A stretch of DNA of 64,000 bases. Source: Daphnia pulex (lineage: Eukaryota; Arthropoda; Branchiopoda; Diplostraca; Daphniidae). Location: contig NC_060022.1 of NCBI RefSeq assembly GCF_021134715.1, forward strand, positions 3,539,001-3,603,000, in the 5' to 3' direction. The notes beneath the pieces were generated by a model. The model made no database searches and was not told where the DNA came from. It saw nothing but the letters and a program-made list of their open reading frames with translations. The stretch's first letter is position 1; every line of letters starts with the position of its first letter. The translations under genes were made by a program, and so were the position numbers. This document shows positions 35,950 through 46,573 of the stretch, piece after piece.

Positions 35950-36678
35950 TCAGCGGCGTCCGAATCGCATGTGCCCATAATCGTCAAAATCACGCTTGCC
36001 GTAGCGCATGTGGCCGTAGTCGTCCGGCTGTCGCTTGCTGGCTGCTTGACGGCCTTCTGGCAACACGAGCGGGACATCTTCATCTGCGAAATCCTCGTCA
36101 CCGAATCCTGTCGTCTCGTCGTCGTCGTTGTTGCTCTGCACGACGGCTGGTAGTTTGGCCTGGAGTTTAGGATTGCTGCTGCCCAGTTCCACTGTAGATC
36201 TGGCCAACTGGAACGAATTGCTGGGCACACCGTTCTTGGTTTTCTCCTTTTGGGATGAATCAATTAAACGAGAGAAAGTTGTAGTCGTTACATTGAAAGG
36301 TTAACTAATCAAATTTTCATTGAGGGGGTAGGGCAGCTATAGGTGACGGTTGATGCAAGTTTTAACACGCAAACACGGAAATCCTTTTTCATCCTCACTG
36401 AAAACTTTAGTAGCTTTTGATCAAAGTTGATATTTTACCCCGCCCATGGGATCGAATGCAATTGTGTTTTCTTGGCCTACCTTGTCGCCGATCCTAGAGC
36501 GAAATAGGAGCCAACGTAGCCATGAATCAATTGATTTGCTGTGCGAGGTGGGATTCGGCGAGTGCAACAAACGGCGACCCGTGGCTGTTGATGACGAATC
36601 GGCGGGAGCTGCAGTGGCCCGGCCTACTCCCAGCACGAGAACCGCCGCCAAAACCGTCGCCAACATGGTCAATTTCAT
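35950..36678 (-). CDS. SK: Sulfakinin neuropeptide precursor
   Basis: Two coding exons (36678-36481 and 36246-35950) give a 164-residue precursor. A signal peptide occupies about residues 1-23 (hydrophobic core LATVLAAVLVLGV, cleavage near ATA-AP). The C-terminus carries two peptides set off by dibasic KR and RR sites: QPDDYGHMRYGKR and DFDDYGHMRFGRR, then stop. Both contain the D-D-Y-G-H-M-R core; the tyrosine after the acids is the usual sulfation site, and the Gly before the basic residues supplies the C-terminal amide. Sulfakinins are cholecystokinin-like brain and gut peptides that act on G-protein-coupled receptors in satiety and gut movement. The second peptide is canonical (RF-amide); the first ends RY-amide, which is unusual. 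A non-coding first exon (about 36845-36753) and a TATA box lie upstream. Confidence 0.93.
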
Positions 36679-36752
36679 CCTAATATAAAATGCAATTATT
36701 AATCAATTGCCACATCAATAACTGATTGATTGATTGATAGTCAAAATATACC

Positions 36753-36845
36753 TGAAATGTGTTTGATAGAACTCCACGGGACGAGATATGTAGTCGAAGG
36801 AAAGTTGCTATTCACAGATAGTCTCGTCACACTAGAGAGATGGCT
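36753..36845 (-). other. Non-coding first exon of the sulfakinin gene
   Basis: On the minus strand a GTATAT donor follows ATTTCAG at 36751-36752, and an acceptor (TATATTAG) ends directly before the start-codon exon. With the TATA box at 36867-36875, transcription should start near 36840-36850, so this exon is 5' UTR. Positions of the left part are exact; the start is approximate. Confidence 0.5.
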
Positions 36846-36866
36846 ACTAAACGGATGGTGCAGTCT

Positions 36867-36875
36867 CCTTTTATA
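36867..36875 (-). promoter_or_regulatory. TATA box of the sulfakinin gene
   Basis: TATAAAAGG on the minus strand is a near-perfect TATA element, placed about 190 bp upstream of the ATG and upstream of a predicted non-coding exon. Peptide-hormone genes often have TATA promoters. A start site about 25-30 bp downstream is expected. Confidence 0.6.
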
Positions 36876-39550
36876 CCCGACGTAGCAGCCCAGGGACTTG
36901 ACTGGGCTGGTTCAACTGTCTGCAGGAAAAGGATATAGGCCGGAGATGGTGCACGGCGGCAGTTAGCTGCGCATCGGACGTCATCCGATGGGGGGCCAGC
37001 CTACATACACACATATAGGAGTGTGCACATCGGCGGGGGTTGATCCTCAAATCCTCCGAGACACCAACTCTTGTGTCTATGCTTCTTCTTCTCTGACATT
37101 CGTTCCTCCACTTTCTCCAATTTCTAACCACATGTTAGTTGACACTGCCTTACCGTCCTCTGACAGGCCACCGTGCAACTCAAACAGCACGAAAACAATT
37201 CTCTTCTCTACGTGCACATATAGCCTGTAGCTGCTGTTTTCCTGCCTTTTTGCAACCAGGGAACAGCTTATATTGGAACACAAATGACGTCATGCTCTAT
37301 CAATTGGATAGTATCCATTCAATGACATGTAGTATATGTCTCGAGACTTTTCTTTTATCGGCATGTCAATGCCAAGCACTTGTCTTAACGTCGATAGTTA
37401 ATGCGCTTCCGAATTCATCAGTAATGAGTTTCTTTGGCGGAAATGATTCTTTTCCAAACGCTCTTCCGTAATAATGCGTAGAGGCCAGAAGTCGATATAA
37501 CGGAATCGAGATACTATAATTGACCTGTAAAAATAAAAAAAAAAAAAAGAACTTGTTCACCGTACTAATCAGCACAGCATACAACCCAATTTAGATCTAG
37601 ATTGGGTGAAGACGCCGCTGGGACAGCACGCGGAAGCCCAACGGGATGCACCGCACGTTATTCTTAGACGATTCGGCAGCAGTCGGCCCATCGTGTGATA
37701 TATACTAATCCAACCAAACCCAATTGATCATTAGTGTATGAAGGTAAAATGATGGCAATATCGGGCAATATGGAGCCAAATAGCACCGGCACCGGGTCGA
37801 GCCTCTAATCAACGGAAGTCTCCTGCAGCACATACTGTGCTGCTTCTGCTGCCGGGCCTTCCTCTTGCCCATCCACAGCACATACTATACGTATACAGTA
37901 GACTGTACAAAACATTTGAAACATAATCTAACTTGGGCTATTATAAGTGCTGACGTAGCTGCTGGGGCTTACATGCCTGATCAATCGCCCCAACATAATT
38001 ACCGGAGAGTCTACACACACACACACACAGCACACAACGAATTATGAAAAAAAAAATATTTCTTTGTTGCCCTTTGCCGTGTTTTATTCCCGTTCCATCG
38101 TCTCCGCACGTCCTTAAACGGACGACGCTTCCGTCAGACTATTAACAATGTTTAACTTTAGCGTCTTGACTGAACTCTGTCTTATTATAGGCATAATTGT
38201 AACTTGAAGCGCGGTCCAAATAGAATTAGCGCAGTATATAACAGCATCCAGTGGATGTCCAAATTGTTCGTCGAATGTAATTTGATAAAGAGGAGACGCG
38301 GAGCAGTCAACAGGCTGATGCGCTCTGCTCATGCACCTCTCGTCAGTTCGTCGATTACGGTCATCACGTCGATGCTATGGAAGGAGAAACAAGTCGGCCG
38401 ATAGATGACATATTGACATAATACAGTAATGGATGGGCACGGAACCGGAAAGAGAGCCGACTAGGAGCTTGGCTACTGCTGCTGCTGCTGTATAGGCAGT
38501 TGGAAGCAGAATGATCGTCCTACGCTACAGCCCTACGTGCACAGCAACACAATGTTCTTTTCTCACGGGGGTTGTTCGCGTATTAGACGGTTTAGTGAGT
38601 GCGGATGAAGTAAAATATGACTGTCAATCACATAATTATCTGATTCCCAGAAAGGAGGTCTAAAAGTGGGTGGGCAGCCGACCACGAGTCAATAAGGGCC
38701 ACTCATGTAATCGTTGTCAGGTTTGTCTTTTATCCAAGATAATCGTAGAAAAATAGAGAATCGCCCGTTAATACGGTATAACCGATTAAAAACAACATTA
38801 TCAAAATACTCGGAAATCCCCGATTATGGGCCTCCTGTTTGTTTCTAAATTGCAAACGGACTTAATCCTTCTACCTGAGCTGACAAGTAAAGGACGGACG
38901 AGGTCCTCTGACGTGTGTACATAACGATCCCGTTGTACTTTGGGGAATTGTAAATGGATAACGATACGTGATGGGCTTTATAAGTAATAGCTATTTGGTA
39001 TGGCGTTATAGTAAATGCGACCAAAATGGCACTGAAACTTATCGTATATTAGTATCGTGAAAGCTAAATAAAGACATGACCTTATGAAGCGGTCCTGGCC
39101 TGTATAGTGCTTGCACATGTTGCGTAGAGGCGAAATTTGACCCTCCATAGCTTTAAAATATTCGCTTTTTTCGAAATAAAATTATCTTTTTTTGTGCTTC
39201 TAGAGGAAAACAAATTTGATGCACAGCAACAGCACATTGTTTTGACGCTCGTCGTGTCTCATGTGTCATGGGACTCCTGGCATTTACATTGAGATAGTCA
39301 TTCTTGGCTGAAATGTTGTTATCTAACTTGGGAAACGTCTAATTTTCTTTTAATTAGTTCATCAGGAATTAAAATTTTCTCGTTTTCAATAAATTTGCAA
39401 ATCTGTTTTCGTAAAAAGTTTTAAGAGGATATGGCGCCCTTGGATCGAAAATAGTATTTTTGTTTAGTCTGCTTTGTTATTGGGGTGTGTTTTCTTTTTT
39501 TGTTTTTGTTTATATTTTTATGGTTGGCACGCTAAGTTAGATAGTTAGAT
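36876..39550. other. About 2.7 kb intergenic
   Basis: The first few hundred bases are probably upstream control DNA of the sulfakinin gene. Simple repeats occur: an AC run at about 38014-38030 and a CTG run at about 38475-38489. Reading frames such as 37139-37471 have no domains. The last stretch before 39551 is the folliculin promoter, with no clear TATA box. Confidence 0.4.
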
Positions 39551-41107
39551 ATGGAAGTAGCTATTTGTCATTTTTGCGAACATCACGGGCCGAGTGTAAT
39601 TTTTCACACTCGGTTGGTGACTGAAACTGATAGTTATACCTCCAGCCAACTGTCAACCCCACCAGCACCAATTTGCTGCACGGTACGTAAGAGATAAAGT
39701 TAATAATTAACGATCTGAATTGATTTGTCAGCTATCTACAGGCATGCAATCCTTTTGGAAATGATCATCCAGGATATACAAGCAATGAAGCCACTAGCAA
39801 CAAATCAACTATCAGTTCAAATAGGTACACTTCAGACATTGTGAAAAACCAGTTGCAACAGGCATGTTTCAGGAGCCTGAGTTCTGAGGTTTGTTTTATA
39901 TTTGTCTCTTCTAATAACATCAGTTCATTTCATCAAGTATTTTTGTGTCTAGGTGAGCCCATCCAAAGAAGGGCCAATTTTTTTCAGTGATTCAGGCATT
40001 GACATTCATGTCATTTCCCACACGTTTTTCCTCAAAGACTCTTCAGCAAGAGGGTTCCAGAGATGGTTTAGTGTCATTGCCTTAGCCAATGAGAGTGCTA
40101 TCTTGCTGAAGCTGTGGAACACACTTGTTCCTGAGATGAAAGAAATCATTAAAGATCTACAGCAGATGGCAGCCGAAGTTTACAAAAGAGAGGAAGAGCA
40201 GTGCTCACACAGGATGCTGCGAAGCAATTTTCACATAGCTAATGTTGGGGCAGCAAGGTCTCTGCAAGATATTTCAGGCAATCCAGCCATTCTGCTCAAG
40301 TTGCACATCCAGTTCTCACGATTGATCTTGCTTGCCAACTGCACTCCCAATCAAGTGAATTTGACAAAAAAGTTTAAGGTTAAATAGGTTTATTAATACA
40401 AATACATCATTTTCATGTAGGTAATAAAATCAAAAGTTGTAGAAGCTACAACCAATAAAATAGAAGACAGTGTTGCGGCCTTAATCAAAATTTGTGAAGA
40501 AATCGGACCTCACTTTAAAGCTTTCGCCAGGCACATTTTGAAGGTCTGATAAATTAATATATCTTTTCTTTCTCTGGTTTGTTTACATATTTTGTGCTGT
40601 ATAGGGAGGATCAACATCCATATCTTCAGATGATTTATGTGTTAAAGAAAGTTGTATCAGTGCTCTTCAATACCTAGTCCCAGTGCAAGCTTCCAAAAAC
40701 TTCATTATTGCACAACACACACTTCAAACTACGTCTCAACCGTGTCTTTTGATATCTAACAAAGGTCACTCAATCACCTGTATACTTAATAACTGTGAAG
40801 GGTATAATAAAGGTAAGTTCTATTTTGCAGCAAAATCAGTGAATTGTTTAATACAAATAATTTGTCTCTTCCTCCAACAGCATCATGTATTGTAAATCGA
40901 TTGGAGAACATCTTGTTGGCGGAGGACGTCTCGCCATCATTCATCCATAAGCAGATAACAAACATTCGAGAACAATTGCTTTTTGCAGCAAAAAAAATGC
41001 AAGAGTTGAAGAATGCGGATCAGAACAAGGTGCTACAGTTTTTTCAATCTTTTGGATATGATACTGGAGACCTTGACATTTTTCATCACTGGAGCTTATA
41101 CTGTTGA
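39551..41107 (+). CDS. FLCN: Folliculin (FLCN), short arthropod form
   Basis: Six exons (39551-39682, 39742-39888, 39953-40378, 40421-40543, 40605-40812, 40881-41107) encode 420 residues. The N-terminus AICHFCEHHGPSVIF, then HPGYTS, ACFRSLSSE, EGPIFFSD and SHTFFLKDSSARGFQRW, followed by AARSL, is the folliculin longin domain. The second half (from about residue 235) is a divergent DENN-like region ending in FAAKKMQELKNADQNKVLQF, equivalent to the C-terminal helices of FLCN. Folliculin with FNIP forms a GTPase-activating protein for RagC/D at the lysosome and so controls TORC1 and TFEB signalling. The protein is about 160 residues shorter than human FLCN (579), mostly in the linker and DENN part. 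The longin-domain arginine used for GAP activity should be in the conserved RGFQRW block or nearby; I could not place it without alignment. Its stop region overlaps the next gene. Confidence 0.92.
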
Positions 41108-42079
41108 TGAATCTGGTTCATTTTGTTGGATTTGAGCCTCCTTGTGTACATTTCTTTTGTGGACAGTCAAGTCATACTTGACCCGAAAGCATTTGGAGCA
41201 CTTCTCACACATGTAAGGCCTTTCTTGACTAAAAAAAAAGTTATATATATAAATAGTACATTGTTACAAAATAGTTAGCCTTTACAGTGTTTATGTGCAT
41301 CATACCTGTGTGTCTTGCAGTGCTTTGCCAATCCCAATACATTGTTGAAAGATTTTCCACATGTTTCACACACATAGAATTTAGATTGATCATGAAAGGT
41401 CATATGCTTTTTCAAATATGCCTTATCAACAAAGCCTAAAAATAGCAGTTCAGAAAGATTTCAAATTATAAACCTCATGTATAAGTAGATGTTTACCTTT
41501 ATTGCAGGTGGGGCACACATGTGGTCTCTCTTTGGAGTGATGTCTCATTTCATGGAGCTGAAGATCACGCTTAGCACTGAACATTTTCTTACATTCATCA
41601 CATTTAAATGGCTTTTGAGAACTGTGTCGAATCAAATGTTTTTCTAAATTGTTCTTTCCTGCTATGTTTTTCTGGCAAACTGGACAGGCATGAAGAGAAG
41701 CACTCCTCTTTGTGGCACTCCTTATAGAATCAGGTGATTCATTGGCACTGTCTTCCAGTGCATCTGGATAGGTTATAGATATAAGTGTAGAAGCCAAGTC
41801 TTCTTTGGAATGGTCGTCAAGGAAATGACTTTGTAAGGCATTGCGACCTTCGTTAGTCTCAAACGAACACAGATTGCATTCCATCTTAACATACTCTGAC
41901 TTCTGCGATGCTAATTTACTCCTCCTGCTTCTTCTCGTTTTTCTGGTGGCGGCTTGAAGGGATGGTTTGATGTCACTTGGAGCTCCCGTATTTTCGGGTT
42001 CATCAGTCATTTGAGGTGAATCAATATTCAATTGAACTTCAACCGGAATCTCCCCGAAGTCCTCCATTTCCAATAACAT
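41096..42079 (-). CDS. C2H2 zinc-finger protein, six fingers
   Basis: Three exons (42079-41497, 41435-41306, 41228-41096) encode 281 residues. Residues 1-65 are acidic with a basic KTRRSRRSKLA patch. Six C2H2 fingers follow: one atypical (CNLCSF, then H-x4-H), then fingers starting CPVCQK, CDECKK, CPTCNKG, CETCGKS and CEKCSKC. The last ends H-KRNVH. The fourth is split by intron 1, and the linker between fingers 5 and 6 is split by intron 2. Such proteins are nuclear and sequence-specific DNA binders; the target is unknown. ATG 42079 is followed by a second in-frame ATG at 42067. The 3' coding end overlaps the folliculin coding end by 12 bases, tail to tail, and the 5' end faces exportin-4. 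Confidence 0.88.
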
Positions 42080-42422
42080 GAAATGTCACAACAAAGTCCC
42101 GATCGTTCAATCGTTCCTACTCTTTTTCCTTCCTTTTCACCTAAAAAACCTTCTGCTGTTCATTAAAAACTAAAACTACCATCTACCGGTAAATATTTGT
42201 AGTATAACGAACAGGCTGGTCCAGGTAATAAAAAGGAAGGAAAAAAAATTTGGCAAACGTGCCTTCGCCCTTATGTCTTTTTTTTTTACATGAGCTCTAT
42301 TACCTATCAAAATATGGATTGGAATTCTTTTCAAACTGTTCATTGATTTTGCCGATCAATCAATTACGTTTTGGATACGTTTTGGCTTAAAGACATTAGA
42401 TACAATTGTTTACTAAGGGGAA
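42080..42422. promoter_or_regulatory. Shared divergent promoter interval (zinc-finger gene / exportin-4)
   Basis: Only 343 bp separate the two start codons, so one compact region must drive both genes. No TATA box is evident on either strand, as expected for broadly expressed genes. The T-run at about 42278-42287 is the only low-complexity feature. Confidence 0.5.
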
Positions 42423-45400
42423 ATGGAACAAGGAATTCGCGAGCTGGAAGCTGCCGCTGGAGTGCTGCTGGTAAACTATTTCAAGTATACATTTTTTTAT
42501 TTCAGTGTACTAATTTTGATTATTTTTTTTCATGTAGGCACCACCAAACTGTGTGACGAATGAACAAAGACATGGGGCAGAAGAGGTCTTTATGAACTTT
42601 CGAAAGATAAAATCACCATTTGTTCTCTGCAAATGCATTTTAGGTATGACACTGTAACTAGCAGAATGTGAATTGATTTAAACTTTTAATATGATGTTTA
42701 GATGCGAGCACCTCTGATTTGGTACTTTTCGAAGCAGCTGGCTTACTCAAGGATTCCTTGATACGGGAGTGGAGCTCTGTGTCAGAACAAGATCTGAAAA
42801 ATCTAAAAACCTATTTGCTTAACTATGTGGTGCAAAAGACAACTCTGTCTGCCTATGTTCGTGAGAGAATTCTACAGGTTGTTGCCATTATGGTAAAAAG
42901 AGGAAGTGTTGAAGATTTGGGTGCTGACAGAGGACAAATACTAAATGATGTGGAACAACTGGTCATCAGTGGAGATAGTAATCAGCAAATGATTGCATGC
43001 AGTGTTTTGGCAGCTATCATGCAAGAATATTCAAGCTCGGTTAAGTCATCGGACGTAGGACTGCGATGGGAGATACACTTTAGGGTCAAACGTCAATTTG
43101 AAGGCACCGATTTGAAAAGGATCTTTCATTTTATTGTTCAAGCTCTACGTACTTTTGGGAGTGACGATAGGCAAATGAATAGAGAATCATGCCTATTATT
43201 AAGCCGTTTGCTTGCCATAGCAGAGTCTGTCCTTAGTTGGTTTTTTGCACCGACTACTATGCTTCCGAAGCGATTAATTGGCGTTTTTGAAGCTGATCAG
43301 AACCCATCGTTGAGGCCAGGTATTAACATTAACACTAAATTTTGTAAAAATCTTCCAAAGTAACTAAATATTTTCTTGCCTTTCTGTTGTAATTTACAGG
43401 CCCTCAATGGTCAGAAGTTTTTTTAGATCTGGCTGTTGTAGAACTTTTTTATAGAATCCATTACAAAGTTCGCCACTTGCCTGATTTATGCCATCACACT
43501 CTGAACTGTCTAACCCAATTAGCTTCGTTGAATGGACCAGTGATGGCTAACAAAGATGTACGTGTTTCGTACATCTCTCATTATTTGACTCAGTTTGTTC
43601 ACTTTGTTGGCGGTGTTGAATTGCGCGCTCAAGAATGCCTAGGTGTATCCTCCATCTTCCGAAAGCTTGTGCTCTTTTTTCCACCTGATACTTTGGCAGC
43701 TTTGAATCCTGACCTACTGCAAACAGTTTTTCTCCACTGCACACGACTGACATGCAAATTCGCTGAACAGGCTGAAAGGGAATCAGCCTCACCGTCTGAT
43801 GATAACCTTTCAATGGAAGCGTTTGATAATATGGTTATAGGATGGGACTCTTTAGGTATAATTTTTATTTGTCCTTCTTTTCGTTATTTCAAATTAAATG
43901 TTTTTAATATTTATTTAGGAGTGGACTCTGCGTTTATCAAAGAAGAATGGCGCATTGAAATCCTAAATACTTATATAAAATGTCATTTAGGATCACCTGA
44001 CGGTATTCGAGGTGATGGGGCCAATGAAGAAACAGAGGAAGACATTGATGAAACCGAAGAAGATGATAAAACCAAATTTCGTGACCAATTAAGTAGCATT
44101 GGTGCATTCAGCCGCTCTGTAGCTTCTCATAGTCTAGTGTTACTAGCTCGTTTACTGGAGGATCGAATTACGCGATTCAGTACACAACTCCAGCGAATGC
44201 ATGGCCAATCACTTAGTCAAAGCGATCAGCATCAGCTAGGATCTCTGTTCGAAGATCTCCATTGGCTCTTACTCATCTCCGGTCACACACTCACGTTAGA
44301 TTCTGACGGGGAAACTGCCATCATACCGCAAGAAATTTTGCAGCATAGTATCGCTCAAGCTCCAACCGTCAACGTCGAAACGACACTTAAGGTAAATTTC
44401 CTCATTATTAGGTTCTTAACACTATTCAGAGTTTCCTCTAACCTATTTGTGTGAAGGTTATTGCTTCTCCCGGTAACCGTGCGATGGACATTGCAGGAAT
44501 GGAAGAGTCTTGTGATCATGTGGCTCGTTTGATTGCTGCTGTGTTGCGGTTATGCGAAGTCGAACGGCGTGCTTCCGATGCAGGTATTTGTTGAATTATT
44601 CTCCTGCATAACCGAAATTCATTTCGCTTTTCGAATTAGGGTTAGCTCACCTTCTGAGTCCGGAAATGGGTTCAACTATTGTTTGGTGGCTGCGTCGTTT
44701 TGCACTGACCTATATGTTACCAAACGAGAACTTGTACATTGAGTTCAGCCCGTCTTTTTCGGCCGCCTTTGGACGAGATTCTGAAGGAGCTAATTGGATT
44801 ATCGGATTTCTCTTGAATAAAGTTGAATCCAACTTACGAACACAGACGGCCGAATCCGCATTGATGAACGAAACATTACAGCTTCTAATGGCCCTTGTTG
44901 ATACTAGAGAAAAGAGAAATGTGGTTATCAACAGTGGGCCATTCTGGACGTTGGTTCGAATGCATAACAGTAATGAACTTCTTCAGCTTGGCGGGAGTGC
45001 TAGGCGGAAATTCTTTCAGGCACTTACGATTGCTGGTGCTGGGGCTAATAGTCCACTCGGTGGATTAGGTGATCAAAACTATTTTTGGAATCAAGTCCTC
45101 AAGCCACTAGAAGATCGTTTGATATCTCTCATCCAATCAGAGAGCCTTAATCGTCTAATTCATCAAGATGATGTTCGCTTTTCTGTAAGCACGGCTTTGG
45201 AATCACTTATAGGTAAAGGAGATTGAATTAGCATTAAAAGTGCCCTGCATAACATTCTGCTTATTTAGGTGTCGTCATGGGAAGTCAGGTTGCCACTGTT
45301 CAGATGTTATTTGCATCCCTACAACCCGTTCTTCGTGAACTGCCAAAACTTATCCATGCTGCCCACAATTACAATCTCATAGTAGAGTTGATTCTGGAAC

Positions 45401-46573
45401 TTTTAAGTACCTGTGCCCGCATAATGCTCATTTTTCTATCTCAAGTATGCTACAAAAAATTTATTTCTATTATTTAGCAATAGTATTAACACCCATTTTT
45501 ATGTTGTAGTCTGACAGTGAAAAACTCTATCGTTTAGCTTTATCTTCAACACAAGCATATGCATCTCATACTAGCGGTCGGGTTACACGTGAAGCATCTG
45601 CTGAAGAAGATGCTCACCGTGACCTACTTCTGTTTATGGAATTATTAATGAATTTGTTGTCCAAAGATATTATTGACCTGAGTCCATTTGCTGCAGAAGG
45701 AACGCCCATATCTGCATCAGAGGTACAGTCTTATATTTTATTTCTTTATATTGTACATATTTCATATATTTGGCTGAAATGTAGGTTTGTCTTCATGGAT
45801 TAAACTTGTTGATGCCGCTGATGAATGCCGAGCTACTTCGCTTCCCTCAGCTGTGTTGGCACTATTACAAACTTATTACTTTCGCTTGTGAAATATGTCC
45901 TGCAAAAATAGTGTCCTTGCCGTCCCCAATGTTGTCAAACCTTTTTGCATCCTTACAGCTGGGTATGACCTCCTTCGGTTCTGATGTCGCGGCCTTCTGT
46001 TTTGAATTTATTCAGGTAAAAAAAAATGACAAATGAACCAACACAGACCCTTTAAATTAATGTTGTTCTAGGTTTTGTCAACACATTTAGCCAAGAATGA
46101 TAGGACAAGTGCTGCCTATGAAGCAATGAAACCATTTTTGAAAGTATTTAGCCATCATTTATTTTGTTTCTTTAATTGTTGATGTTAAGAACTTCTGTAA
46201 AATTTCCAACAGATTGTACTAGAAATGATACTTTGCCAGCAAGTGAGTTCGGATCTCCTGAACGTTGCCAGTGGAACATTTTATGCCCTCATTTGTGCAT
46301 ACCAGGTAAATAGCTTTCGAATTTTACATTTTTAGTACCACAATTAGAAACAAAAGAGTAATGTTTATATTTCTGTAGACCGATTATCAGCTTCTCGTAG
46401 AAGAATTGTTGTCTCGACAAGAGGAGGAAGCCTGCCGGAATCGTTTAGTGAATGCCTTTAACAACTTGACGGTTGGAGTACCCTTGAATGCTGAGCGATT
46501 AGGGCGCATAAAATTTCGCGATAATTTCGATGCCTTTATTATGGAAGTCCGCAGTCTTTTGATAGTTAAATGA
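42423..46573 (+). CDS. XPO4: Exportin-4
   Basis: Thirteen exons (42423-42470, 42538-42643, 42702-43319, 43400-43855, 43919-44391, 44457-44583, 44640-45212, 45269-45444, 45510-45722, 45785-46015, 46072-46143, 46213-46305, 46379-46573) join in phase to 1126 residues, close to human XPO4 (1151). Diagnostic stretches include the N-terminal HEAT repeats with [16 protein letters not shown] and [12 protein letters not shown], then [17 protein letters not shown], and [20 protein letters not shown]. Exportin-4 is a karyopherin-beta of the nuclear pore pathway. It binds RanGTP and carries eIF5A and SMAD3 out of the nucleus; import of some Sox factors is also known. The acidic insert near 44020-44075 (many Glu/Asp, [13 protein letters not shown]) is typical of a flexible loop. 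Start ATG 42423 is the first in frame. All introns are 55-90 bp. Confidence 0.95.

Noticed and set aside
35950-36260. Plus-strand frames 35937-36170 and 35971-36153
   Set aside because: Antisense shadows of the sulfakinin exon.
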